Source: Alkanindiges hydrocarboniclasticus (GTDB taxonomy: Bacteria > Pseudomonadota > Gammaproteobacteria > Pseudomonadales > Moraxellaceae). Taken from it: DNA of 47,262 nt. The position numbers and the translations under genes were made by a program. Positions 1 through 7,715 of this stretch are shown piece by piece. Where the stretch lies: contig NZ_MLCN01000033.1 in assembly GCF_001982605.1 (NCBI RefSeq), positions 1 through 47,262 of the forward strand, read 5' to 3'. Position 1 is the first letter of the stretch. Each line of letters opens with the position of its first letter. The notes beneath the pieces are model-generated. The model worked only from the letters and a program-made list of their open reading frames with translations, was not told the DNA's origin and ran no database searches.

Positions 1-1
1 C

Positions 2-29
2 ATTATAGACCATCCCATTCCCACGTCAA
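2..29 (-). promoter_or_regulatory. Outward-facing sigma70-type promoter
   Basis: On the minus strand a TTGACG hexamer (29 to 24) is followed after 16 bases by a perfect TATAAT (7 to 2), close to the sigma70 consensus at both boxes. It would drive transcription leftwards out of the window. The near-perfect hexamers and the lack of a coding frame here suggest a strongly expressed gene just outside, possibly a stable RNA. That last point is inference. Confidence 0.5.
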
Positions 30-132
30 TACTTATTTTATCCCTATCACATTGACCGAACGTTTTATGAACGGCCTAGGTTTTTTGCTCTAGGCTTAGC
101 TGTTGATTTATGGAAATTTAATACTTTTAGGC

Positions 133-762
133 TTAATTATTATTTTTTTGCTGTTTTAGCTTAGGAATGAATCTGATGAGTAGCAGTACCATTAAAATAA
201 GCGCATAGGGCCAGGTATCCATTAATCCAATTTTTTTAAGCCATGTCATATGAATGACTGCCAGAATGCCAATGAGATAAACCAGCTTGTGTAACTTGAT
301 CCAGTTTCTTTTAAGGCGACGCTGCCATTGCTGGGTAGAAGTAATGACCAAGGGCAGATATAGAATTAATGCAATTGCACCCACGATGATATAGGGACGC
401 TGAATAATTTCCTGATAAATGCGGGACAAATCCAGTTGCAGGAAAAAGCCAATGTATACGACAAAATGTGCCAGTGCATAAAAAAATGCAAACAGCCCAG
501 CCATTCTGCGCCAGTGTATCCAGCCGGTTAAACCCGTTAATATCCGAAGTGGGGTAATTGCGAGTGCAAACAGAATACTGCGAATGGCCCACTCTCCGGT
601 TTGATCAACCAGCGCCTTGGCAGGATCTGCCCCCAGCAACTGGGGAGCGAGTACCGCCTGATAAAGCATCCATAACAATGGCAGGAGCAATAAGCCAAAT
701 GTCAGCGGCTTTGATTTTTGAATAAGCATATTTGCTGCTTTTTTATCCATCGTTTTATTCAC
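133..762 (-). CDS. msrQ: MsrQ, haem-binding membrane subunit of the MsrPQ methionine sulfoxide reductase
   Basis: Inner-membrane b-type haem protein that passes electrons from the quinone pool or a flavin reductase to periplasmic MsrP. The 209-residue product is almost all hydrophobic helices, and conserved histidines lie in the helices around AHFVVYIGF (near residue 99) and KLHKLVYLIG (near residue 158), as expected for YedZ/MsrQ haem ligation. It follows msrP on the same strand by 22 bases, the usual msrPQ order. The longest frame starts at a GTG at 762; an ATG at 750 is an alternative and neither has a good Shine-Dalgarno sequence. The C-terminus is lysine and asparagine rich. Confidence 0.9.
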   Translation of the reverse strand: MNKTMDKKAANMLIQKSKPLTFGLLLLPLLWMLYQAVLAPQLLGADPAKALVDQTGEWAIRSILFALAITPLRILTGLTGWIHWRRMAGLFAFFYALAHFVVYIGFFLQLDLSRIYQEIIQRPYIIVGAIALILYLPLVITSTQQWQRRLKRNWIKLHKLVYLIGILAVIHMTWLKKIGLMDTWPYALILMVLLLIRFIPKLKQQKNNN

Positions 763-784
763 GCTTTATCAGATCATGGGGTTA

Positions 785-1792
785 TTAATAAAAGCGCTTT
801 AAATCCATTCCTTTGTAGAGTGAAGCGACTTCTGATGCATAACCGTTAAAAGGCAGGGTTTTTTTCCAGTTGGGATTAAACAGGCTATTAGGCAATTGCC
901 GTTCCCGCGCCTGACTCCAGCGCGGATGATCAACATTTGGATTAACATTGGCGTAAAAACCGTACTCCTGTGGTGCTAACCCAAGCCATGTGGTTACTGG
1001 TGCTTTATCAGTAAAGCTAATACGTACAATGGATTTGATGGACTTAAAGCCATACTTCCAGGGTACGATTAAACGAAATGGCGCGCCATTCTGGTCTGGC
1101 AAACTGCGGCCATACAAACCGACTGCCATAAACGCCAAAGGATGTAGTGCTTCATCCAGCCTTAATGCTTCAATATAAGGCCAGTCCAGATCATTACTGG
1201 TTTGGTTGGGTAACTGCTTGGGGTCTAGCAAAGTGGTGAATTGCACAAAACGCGCATTGTTTTTGGGTTCAAAGCGCTTGATAAGTTGGGCCAGTGAAAA
1301 ACCCAGCCATGGCACCACCATTGACCATGCCTCAACACAGCGAAACCGATAAATGCGGTCTTCCAGTGTATAGGGTGCCAAAATATCCTCAAGGTTAAAA
1401 GTACCTGGCTTGTTGCATAAGCCGTCAACTTTAATGCGCCATGGGTCAACCTTGATTGTACCGGCATTGCTAGAAGGGTCAGATTTGCCAGTACCAAATT
1501 CATAAAAATTATTATAGGTGGTAACTGCATCATAGGGCGTAATGATATTTTGTGTCGGATTAGTCAGGGCAATTTTCCGGGCAGTAATTTTTTTACGCAA
1601 ATAAAGCGGTGCATCATTGCGCTCTTTTACTGGCTGGTAAGTACCTGCTGCCTGTGCAGCGCCTAATGGATAAAGACTAGCCAGTGAACCTGCGGCTGCA
1701 AGCGTCATTAACTGGCGGCGATTAAGATAAGCAGTTTCAGAAGTAATTTCGCTGGAGGCTGGCTCAGATTTTTGTTTTTGTTGAATTAGCAT
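785..1792 (-). CDS. msrP: MsrP, periplasmic molybdopterin methionine sulfoxide reductase catalytic subunit
   Basis: Reduces methionine sulfoxide in oxidised envelope proteins, receiving electrons from MsrQ. A twin-arginine signal (NRRQLMTLAAAG) precedes an Ala-rich stretch ending in AQAAG, so the folded Mo-cofactor protein is exported by Tat. The molybdenum-ligating cysteine is in RFRCVEAWSMVVPW (about residue 152), the sulfite-oxidase-fold signature. The APFRLIVPWKYGFKSIKSI segment near residue 240 is typical of YedY. I prefer the ATG at 1792 because GAGAAG lies four bases upstream; an ATG at 1804 would add four residues. Length, about 335 residues, is normal. It is first in the msrP-msrQ pair. 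Confidence 0.92.
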   Translation of the reverse strand: MLIQQKQKSEPASSEITSETAYLNRRQLMTLAAAGSLASLYPLGAAQAAGTYQPVKERNDAPLYLRKKITARKIALTNPTQNIITPYDAVTTYNNFYEFGTGKSDPSSNAGTIKVDPWRIKVDGLCNKPGTFNLEDILAPYTLEDRIYRFRCVEAWSMVVPWLGFSLAQLIKRFEPKNNARFVQFTTLLDPKQLPNQTSNDLDWPYIEALRLDEALHPLAFMAVGLYGRSLPDQNGAPFRLIVPWKYGFKSIKSIVRISFTDKAPVTTWLGLAPQEYGFYANVNPNVDHPRWSQARERQLPNSLFNPNWKKTLPFNGYASEVASLYKGMDLKRFY

Positions 1793-1898
1793 GAAACTTC
1801 TCATCTGTTGGGGCCAGTTTTTCTACACTAGTACGAGCCAGTCCCCAACAGAAGAAGAAGTTTGTTAGAAAAGAGTTATCTGCTGCATTTTGACAAAC

Positions 1899-2720
1899 TT
1901 ACCTGCCTGTACGCTGGGTAATGGTGGTCACAATTCCCGACAAGGCATAAATAAGGGCCACGATTAAAATACCAATGGGAATGTTATAGGTTACGGCAGT
2001 TAAAACCAGTACAACCGGCAGCATGACAGCAAATGGTACACGCTTGCGATCCAGTTGCTTAAAGCTGAAGTATTTAACATTACTGACCATCAGCAAACCT
2101 GCAATGACCACCACAGCCGCATAGACCACTTGCCAGAACAGATCTGAAATATTAAACAGGCTAGCGTTATCGATGCCAACCCATACCGCAGTAATAACCA
2201 AAATGGCGGCCAGCGGACTGGCCAGACCAATAAAATAGCGTTTATCCACCGTACCAATCTGTACATTAAAGCGTGCCAGGCGAAATGCGGCACAGGCCGT
2301 ATAAATAAATGCACAGGCCAGACCAATGCGGCCTAATGGTTCCAGCGCCCAGCTATACATCAGCATGGCGGGAGCAACACCAAACGACAGCATGTCTGAC
2401 AATGAATCATACTGCTCACCAAACGCGCTTTGGGCACCAGTCCAGCGCGCCACCCGGCCATCAAGACCATCCAGCAAGGAAGCCAGAAAAATGGCCAGAA
2501 TGGCATGGGTAAATTCATTGTTGCTGCTGGCGATAATGGAATAAAAACCGGACAGCAGCGCTGCTGTGGTAATCAGGTTGGGCCATAGGTAAATCCCGCG
2601 GCTTTTGATCTTGTGACCTTCCTGTGTTTGTTCTTCTTCAACAATCTCAAAAGTTAATCCATCATGGTCTTCATCCAGTGGCTTTTGTGAATGAGGTTCC
2701 AGATTTGAAGGCTGTGACAT
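1899..2720 (-). CDS. pssA: CDP-diacylglycerol--serine O-phosphatidyltransferase
   Basis: Integral membrane CDP-alcohol phosphatidyltransferase that makes phosphatidylserine, the precursor of phosphatidylethanolamine. The family signature D(x2)DG(x2)AR(x8)G(x3)D(x3)D is complete: DGLDGRVAR, then G, then D and D spaced by three, around residues 84-110. At least six hydrophobic helices follow the cytosolic, Asp/Glu-rich N-terminal 40 residues. This is the membrane (type II) enzyme, unlike the phospholipase-D-like PssA of E. coli. It stands alone between msrP and rlmJ. The start has a purine-rich GGGAGC upstream. Confidence 0.92.
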   Translation of the reverse strand: MSQPSNLEPHSQKPLDEDHDGLTFEIVEEEQTQEGHKIKSRGIYLWPNLITTAALLSGFYSIIASSNNEFTHAILAIFLASLLDGLDGRVARWTGAQSAFGEQYDSLSDMLSFGVAPAMLMYSWALEPLGRIGLACAFIYTACAAFRLARFNVQIGTVDKRYFIGLASPLAAILVITAVWVGIDNASLFNISDLFWQVVYAAVVVIAGLLMVSNVKYFSFKQLDRKRVPFAVMLPVVLVLTAVTYNIPIGILIVALIYALSGIVTTITQRTGR

Positions 2721-2858
2721 GGATTAGCTCCCGGATCTTTTTATGGATGCGTTATTAAAAATTGTGAGTCTATCTCACTATGATGTTGCTTTCATTAGCC
2801 TTTAGCGACAACAAATGTACAGGGCTGCCCTGTAGTTCTGCAAGGCAGCGTGCCAGCT

Positions 2859-3716
2859 TTATTCAGCAGCCAGCCAGCGTACGGCTGCGTGTCCCCCATT
2901 TTCTGTCATGCGCAAGTGCGGGAATAGCCATTGCAAAATAACTTCTGCCTGATCGGCAAATTGCCACGGTGGATTGATAATTAACAAACCACAGCCGTTC
3001 AGGCCCACTGGCGTATCGTCCGGCCAAACACATAATTCACAAATCAGTTGTTTTTTAATGCCGGTCTTGAGCATTTTTTTCTCAAACCGTTCAATCATGC
3101 TGCGATCCTTAATGGGATACCACAGCACAAATACACCGGTAGACCATTTTTTATAGGCATTGGTCAGCAATTCAACCAGTTGTGGAAAGTCTTTGCGTTC
3201 CAGTTCATACGGCGGGTCAATCATCACCATGCCGCGCTTTTCCTTGGGGGGAATAACAGCCAGCAAGCCTTCATAGGCATCGCGCTGATGAATGCCAAAG
3301 CGCGGGTCCCGGATATTGTCCTTCAGGTCAAAAAACACGTCCGGCTGCATTTCAAATACCGTCCCACTATCTGCTGGACGAATATGCTGGCTGCCCAGCC
3401 ATGGCGATCCCGGATACCAGCCCTTGCTTTGCTGGCTACGCAATTTTTCAACATCTTTAAGATAGGTCTGAACTGCCTGCGGTGCCTGCTGGACGACTGA
3501 ACGGTCCAGTTGCACCAGACGGTGAATACCTTCCAGATATTCACCCGACTTCTGGGCCGGTGCGCGTGACAGGTCATAAAGGCCAGCACCCCCATGGGTA
3601 TCAATATAACGATAAGGCTTGTCCTTGCTGTTTAAGCGGTTTAACAGCTCAATCAGCAAAACATGCTTCATGACGTCCGCAAAGTTGCCAGCATGAAAAT
3701 GATGTCGATAATTCAT
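2859..3716 (-). CDS. rlmJ: 23S rRNA (adenine(2030)-N6)-methyltransferase RlmJ
   Basis: SAM-dependent enzyme that N6-methylates A2030 of 23S rRNA. The N-terminus NYRHHFHAGNFADVMKH is the hallmark of the RlmJ family. The catalytic amino-methyltransferase motif DPPY is at residues 167-170. YIDTHGGAGLYDL (residues 37-49) is the SAM-binding loop. The 285-residue length agrees with the family. The gene runs divergently from the oxygenase gene at 3887 with a 170-base intergenic region. Confidence 0.95.
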   Translation of the reverse strand: MNYRHHFHAGNFADVMKHVLLIELLNRLNSKDKPYRYIDTHGGAGLYDLSRAPAQKSGEYLEGIHRLVQLDRSVVQQAPQAVQTYLKDVEKLRSQQSKGWYPGSPWLGSQHIRPADSGTVFEMQPDVFFDLKDNIRDPRFGIHQRDAYEGLLAVIPPKEKRGMVMIDPPYELERKDFPQLVELLTNAYKKWSTGVFVLWYPIKDRSMIERFEKKMLKTGIKKQLICELCVWPDDTPVGLNGCGLLIINPPWQFADQAEVILQWLFPHLRMTENGGHAAVRWLAAE

Positions 3717-3886
3717 GATTGTAATTTAAACGCCTTGCTTATCAGATTTGGCATAATGGTAGCATGAAGTGACCCCTGAAATGGATGCAATCGCATTTGG
3801 TTGTATTGCCATGCTGCTTGTCGGTATCCGTATGGTTTAGTTTAACGCTACAATGAATCAAACCTTTTATTTTAATCTTACATGTT

Positions 3887-4525
3887 ATGAGCAGCATGAA
3901 TCCTCTTGAGCAAGCCGACCACTGGCTCAGTGCAGCCAATCTTGATGCACTGCTGGAACAGGGATTTTTTATTGTGGATGAAGCCTGTCCCACTGCCCTG
4001 TTTAATGCACTGATTGAGGAATCCAAACACCTACAAGCCGAGTTTCAGCAGGCCAAAATTGCACAGGGCGGGTTAAATCAGGCCATTCGCGGGGATACTA
4101 CCCGCTGGCTATTGCCCACGGATACTACAGGCAGCCAGTATCTGGCATTACTTGAAAAACTGGGAAACAGCCTCAATCAACAGTTATATTCAGGCATTCG
4201 TCGTGTTGAAGCGCATTATGCAAGCTATGCGGCCGGGGATTATTACAAGTTACATCGTGATACCCCATTAAGCAGCCACTCGGCAAAGCATCCGACGCAG
4301 CAAGCACGCGTTATTTCAACCGTGTTTTATCTTAATCCTGTATGGCACTTAGCCTGGCACGGTGAATTGCATCTACAGGATCACAGCGAGCAATGGCATA
4401 AAATTTTACCGCTACCCAATCGGCTGGTTGTGTTTCAGAGTAACTTATTGCATGAAGTGTGCCCTGCAACCCAAGAACGTCGCTCTATTGCCGGCTGGTT
4501 ACGGCGCGACGAAAGCATTTTTTAA
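3887..4525 (+). CDS. 2-oxoglutarate/Fe(II)-dependent oxygenase
   Basis: The C-terminal half shows the prolyl-4-hydroxylase-like double-stranded beta-helix. The iron ligands are H123 and D125 (KLHRDTP) and H189 (SNLLHEVCP), and R199 (QERRSIAGW) is the likely 2-oxoglutarate-binding arginine. YYKLHRD following a Gly-Asp turn is typical of SM-20/PKHD-type bacterial oxygenases. Substrate unknown; related proteins hydroxylate ribosomal proteins or other protein side chains, but nothing here decides that. The start ATG at 3887 gives MSSMNPLEQADHW; a second Met at residue 4 is possible. Divergent from rlmJ and followed in the same direction by an unknown gene. Confidence 0.82.
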   Translation: MSSMNPLEQADHWLSAANLDALLEQGFFIVDEACPTALFNALIEESKHLQAEFQQAKIAQGGLNQAIRGDTTRWLLPTDTTGSQYLALLEKLGNSLNQQLYSGIRRVEAHYASYAAGDYYKLHRDTPLSSHSAKHPTQQARVISTVFYLNPVWHLAWHGELHLQDHSEQWHKILPLPNRLVVFQSNLLHEVCPATQERRSIAGWLRRDESIF

Positions 4526-4611
4526 CTATTTCTTTTTACGTATTTTTAAATTTGACCATTGCTTTATGTCCCATTGTTTTTATCTTTTTGATCTATTGAA
4601 ACAGGTAAGCC

Positions 4612-5175
4612 ATGACTCATCCTTCTGTTCAAAGCAGTACCATTCAACACAGCATTCTGCAAAGCAGTGCTGATATTGTCAGAAAAATTGGTGAAACCGA
4701 TCAGCAGTTTTTAACCAATCCAACGCCAGAACTGGCAAAAATCCGTGCTCACTTGCGGGTACAGCTGATCCAGTTTAGCCATCAGAAAACCGAGCAAGTG
4801 TATTTTTTAACTGAAGCAGCAGCCTTGCTGGAAATTGCATTGATGGAAGTGGGCAACTTTGCGCAGCATGTAGAACTAAGTGCCGCTTTGGGAGAAACCT
4901 ACTTGCAGTTTTATCATGTCACCAAAGAACAGCGCTATCTGGTGATTAGCAAACAGGTGATTAAGCCCTTGTCGCATTGTGATAGCCCCGATATTTTATT
5001 GGCTCTAGCACGCTTAAGCGCTACTGAAAAACATTCGGCACTGGTTAAACACTGGTTGAGCCGCCTGATGCAACTCCCTACTATGGATGTTAATAGCATC
5101 AGACAAGCCGCGGAACTGGATTTATACCGCCATGAAGACTGGTTTAAGGAACTGCTCAAACCACATCTTCACTAA
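4612..5175 (+). CDS. Hypothetical helical protein
   Basis: I do not recognise this 187-residue protein. It has no signal peptide or membrane segment. It is predicted all-helical, with repeated Leu/Ala-rich amphipathic stretches (AALLEIALMEVGNFAQHVELSA near residue 70; LLALARLSATEK near residue 127) that look like degenerate TPR or other helical-hairpin repeats. AGG lies nine bases before the ATG. It follows the oxygenase gene by 86 bases and converges with the DUF2789 gene. A scaffold or interaction role is only a guess from fold appearance. Confidence 0.7.
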   Translation: MTHPSVQSSTIQHSILQSSADIVRKIGETDQQFLTNPTPELAKIRAHLRVQLIQFSHQKTEQVYFLTEAAALLEIALMEVGNFAQHVELSAALGETYLQFYHVTKEQRYLVISKQVIKPLSHCDSPDILLALARLSATEKHSALVKHWLSRLMQLPTMDVNSIRQAAELDLYRHEDWFKELLKPHLH

Positions 5176-5217
5176 TACCCTTACATTGTTTAAAGATAAA
5201 TGAGCCTTTACTCAGAC

Positions 5218-5472
5218 TTAAGAGGATACTTTTGGCATGGAGTCGCTGTGAAGCTCGGTGTTGAGCTGGTCAATAATCGGCGCCCACTCATCATCGCCAT
5301 GCCACTTTTCTTTAAGAAACTGTGACTGGCCTGATGTCCAGAATGGCGCATCGCCCAGCTTGACGTTTTCAGACAGCTGATGAGTATGAATGAATTCCTG
5401 AATAGCATCCTCGGATGAATCCAGTCCCAATTGCTCAAATAAGGTTTCCAGACTAGGTGACCCAACAATCAT
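5218..5472 (-). CDS. DUF2789 family small protein
   Basis: An 84-residue cytosolic protein matching from memory the DUF2789 pattern: an N-terminal helix with LETLFEQLGLDSS, then AIQEFIHTHQLS, then LGDAPFWTSGQSQFLKEKW (residues 39-57), then DDEWAPIIDQLNTEL. The function of the family is unknown. A strong AGGAG lies seven bases upstream of the ATG at 5472. It lies downstream of mdh on the same strand, but the mdh terminator separates them, so it is probably transcribed on its own. Confidence 0.8.
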   Translation of the reverse strand: MIVGSPSLETLFEQLGLDSSEDAIQEFIHTHQLSENVKLGDAPFWTSGQSQFLKEKWHGDDEWAPIIDQLNTELHSDSMPKVSS

Positions 5473-5588
5473 GATTAACTCCTAATTTATTAAATCTGAT
5501 AATAAAATTTATAAACCAGGCAGCGATAATGACAAGCAACAAAACGTAGTTTATTGTGCGTTTTTTATTTTTTGATTTATGTTCATGC

Positions 5589-5627
5589 TAAAAAAAGCCC
5601 TGATTACATGGCTGTAATCAGGGCTTT
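5589..5627 (-). terminator. Rho-independent terminator of mdh
   Basis: A perfect 12-bp stem (GCCCTGATTACA paired with TGTAATCAGGGC) with a four-base loop. On the minus strand it is followed by a run of seven T, 20-60 bases after the mdh stop codon. This is the strongest intrinsic terminator in the window. Confidence 0.93.
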
Positions 5628-5648
5628 GGTATCACTATGGCCTAGCTG

Positions 5649-6635
5649 TTATTTTAACAGGTCAGCAACGGCAGCACGCTCGCCTTCCAGTTCGGCTAGC
5701 GTCGCGTCCATTTTTTCACGGCTGAATTCATCAATTGGCAGACCTTCCACACGAGTATATTCACCGTTTTCACAGGTTACTGGCACGCCGTACATCACGT
5801 CTTCAGGAATGCCATAAGAACCGTCAGATGGAATACCCATGGTGACCCATTTGCCGTTGGTGCCCAGTGCCCAGTCACGCATGTGATCAATGGCCGCGTT
5901 GGCAGCAGAAGCAGCAGAAGACAGGCCACGCGCTTCAATAATGGCAGCGCCACGCTTACCAACAGTCGGCAGGAATACGTTGGCATTCCATTCCTGATCG
6001 TTGATCATGTCTTTTACGCTTTCGCCATTGATGATGGCAAAACGGTAATCCGCATACATGGTTGGAGAGTGGTTACCCCAAACGGCCATTTTCTCAATGT
6101 CAGCAACAGCTTTACCAGTTTTGGCAGCAAGCTGGCTCAGGGCGCGGTTGTGATCCAGACGCAGCATGGCGGTAAAGTTTTTCGCCGGCAGGTCAGGTGC
6201 AGATTTCATGGCAATGTAAGCATTGGTATTGGCAGGGTTACCAACAACCAGTACTTTAACGTCACGGCTGGCCACTTCATTCAAGGCTTTGCCCTGCGCA
6301 ATGAAGATTTCGCCGTTTACTGCCAATAGTTCGGCACGTTCCATACCAGGACCGCGTGGACGGGAACCAACCAGCAGTGCGTAGTCAGCATCCTTGAACG
6401 CCACTTTTGGATCATCAGTACCTACCATGCCCGCCAGTAATGGGAATGCACAGTCTTCCAGCTCCATCATGACGCCTTTTAGCGCTTGCTGGGCTTTTTC
6501 AAATGGAACTTCCAGCATTTGCAGAATAACAGGTTGATCCTTGCCCAGCATTTCCCCGCTGGCAATACGGAACAACAAACTATAACCAATTTGACCAGCA
6601 GCGCCAGTGACGGCAACACGAACAGGTTGCTTCAT
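5649..6635 (-). CDS. mdh: Malate dehydrogenase
   Basis: NAD-dependent oxidation of malate to oxaloacetate in the TCA cycle. The N-terminal Rossmann motif is [19 protein letters not shown]. The substrate-binding loop is [16 protein letters not shown]. The catalytic residues are the aspartate in MLRLDHNRA and the histidine in [13 protein letters not shown]. The open frame extends to 6896, but the true start is the ATG at 6635: homologs begin [15 protein letters not shown], and GGAGAA lies seven bases upstream. This gives 328 residues, the usual length of this bacterial MDH subtype. It carries its own terminator. Confidence 0.96.
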   Translation of the reverse strand: MKQPVRVAVTGAAGQIGYSLLFRIASGEMLGKDQPVILQMLEVPFEKAQQALKGVMMELEDCAFPLLAGMVGTDDPKVAFKDADYALLVGSRPRGPGMERAELLAVNGEIFIAQGKALNEVASRDVKVLVVGNPANTNAYIAMKSAPDLPAKNFTAMLRLDHNRALSQLAAKTGKAVADIEKMAVWGNHSPTMYADYRFAIINGESVKDMINDQEWNANVFLPTVGKRGAAIIEARGLSSAASAANAAIDHMRDWALGTNGKWVTMGIPSDGSYGIPEDVMYGVPVTCENGEYTRVEGLPIDEFSREKMDATLAELEGERAAVADLLK

Positions 6636-6835
6636 GTAGTTTCTCCAATTATGGGACAAGGAATGTCTGATAGACCAAAAAGCACCAATTTTTAATATCG
6701 ATGGCTCTTTATCTCGGCGCCAAGATTGTACTTGATTAACGCGACGGGTGCGAGTATGGGGGCAGGCAAATCTACAAAAGTTGCAGGGTTTTTGCTGAAA
6801 AAATTGGAAAAGCGCTGCGAACAAAGGTTCAGGGC

Positions 6836-7495
6836 TTAGGGCGCGCCCTGTACGATAAACGTAGCCGGACAGTTGGAACGTACTGTAGCCGGACAAGACA
6901 CATATTGGCCCTGCGGGTTGTAGCAGACCCGCATTTCGGTTAGTACCGGTGCATTAAAACGTGACGTCTGGACACAGCGCAACTGGATCCCATCCGCTGG
7001 CAGTGTGGAGTTGAGCATCTGGAGCTGACGGATCAGGCTACTGCGCTGCATGGTAATTTCTTTGGATGCATTAAATTCGGGCGGAACCCGCAGGCGTCCT
7101 GCATAATTGGCAATGGTTCTAAAGTAGGTACTGGGACTCATGCCAGTGCAACCGCCATTGCGCTGCCAGTCTTCCTGCCGCAGGCGCTCATCAGGCATGA
7201 CACGCTCAACCACACGGGCCTGCAATGGGTTAAGTGCTGCCGGCGTACGGCTGACACAGTCATCAGAATCATTGGCAGGAACTTCGGGCTTTAGAGAAGC
7301 GATGGTTAAGGAAAATCCTTCCTGACACTGGCGCAGCTGCCGCTTGCTGGGATCAAGCGCACACATGGCTGGTGACATATGAATTACCAGCGTAAAACGC
7401 TGCGGACGTACGTTCTCTGCACTCATCACCTGTTGGGTAAGCGACAATAAACACAGTGAAGAAACTGTACCCAGCATTGTATGCCGTAATTTCAT
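6836..7495 (-). CDS. Secreted RNase T2-fold protein lacking both catalytic histidines
   Basis: A 219-residue protein with a Sec signal peptide ([20 protein letters not shown], cleavage after about residue 25) and many cysteines. The layout follows RNase T2: [13 protein letters not shown] resembles the first strand FxLxxxWxPxxC. [13 protein letters not shown] sits where the CAS I motif FxLHGLWP should be. DWQRNGGC followed by a YF motif sits where CAS II HEWxKHGxC should be. The CAS I histidine is replaced by alanine and the CAS II histidine by asparagine, so RNA cleavage by the usual mechanism is not expected. I recall similar His-less proteins in Acinetobacter. The true role is unknown; RNA binding, or an inhibitor or chaperone-like function, are possibilities. 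Confidence 0.72.
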   Translation of the reverse strand: MKLRHTMLGTVSSLCLLSLTQQVMSAENVRPQRFTLVIHMSPAMCALDPSKRQLRQCQEGFSLTIASLKPEVPANDSDDCVSRTPAALNPLQARVVERVMPDERLRQEDWQRNGGCTGMSPSTYFRTIANYAGRLRVPPEFNASKEITMQRSSLIRQLQMLNSTLPADGIQLRCVQTSRFNAPVLTEMRVCYNPQGQYVSCPATVRSNCPATFIVQGAP

Positions 7496-7715
7496 TTGGT
7501 TAGATCACCCGCCAGAAAAAGGATAAAAAGCCTGAACGCATAAATTTCGGTCCGCTATGTTAAACCAGCTTTCGCCTTTTGACAGCACCATCGTGTTGAA
7601 CAAACGTGAACATACTGCATTCATGATTGCGCATTACGGCTGGCGTGTTTGCTATGCCTGACTGTGTGGTCGGTGTCGTCCCTGCCATGCCACATTTCCT
7701 TATCTAATAATGGAT

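Noticed and set aside
3048-3500. 150-codon plus-strand ORF
   Set aside because: Antisense to rlmJ, whose motifs are complete; the composition is that of a complementary-strand shadow.
5883-6329. 148-codon plus-strand ORF
   Set aside because: Antisense to the conserved core of mdh; a shadow of a GC-biased third position.
6636-6896. N-terminal extension of malate dehydrogenase by 87 residues
   Set aside because: The extension is Arg/Cys/Phe-rich without family resemblance, overlaps the RNase T2-like gene, and a good Shine-Dalgarno precedes the internal ATG that matches homologs.
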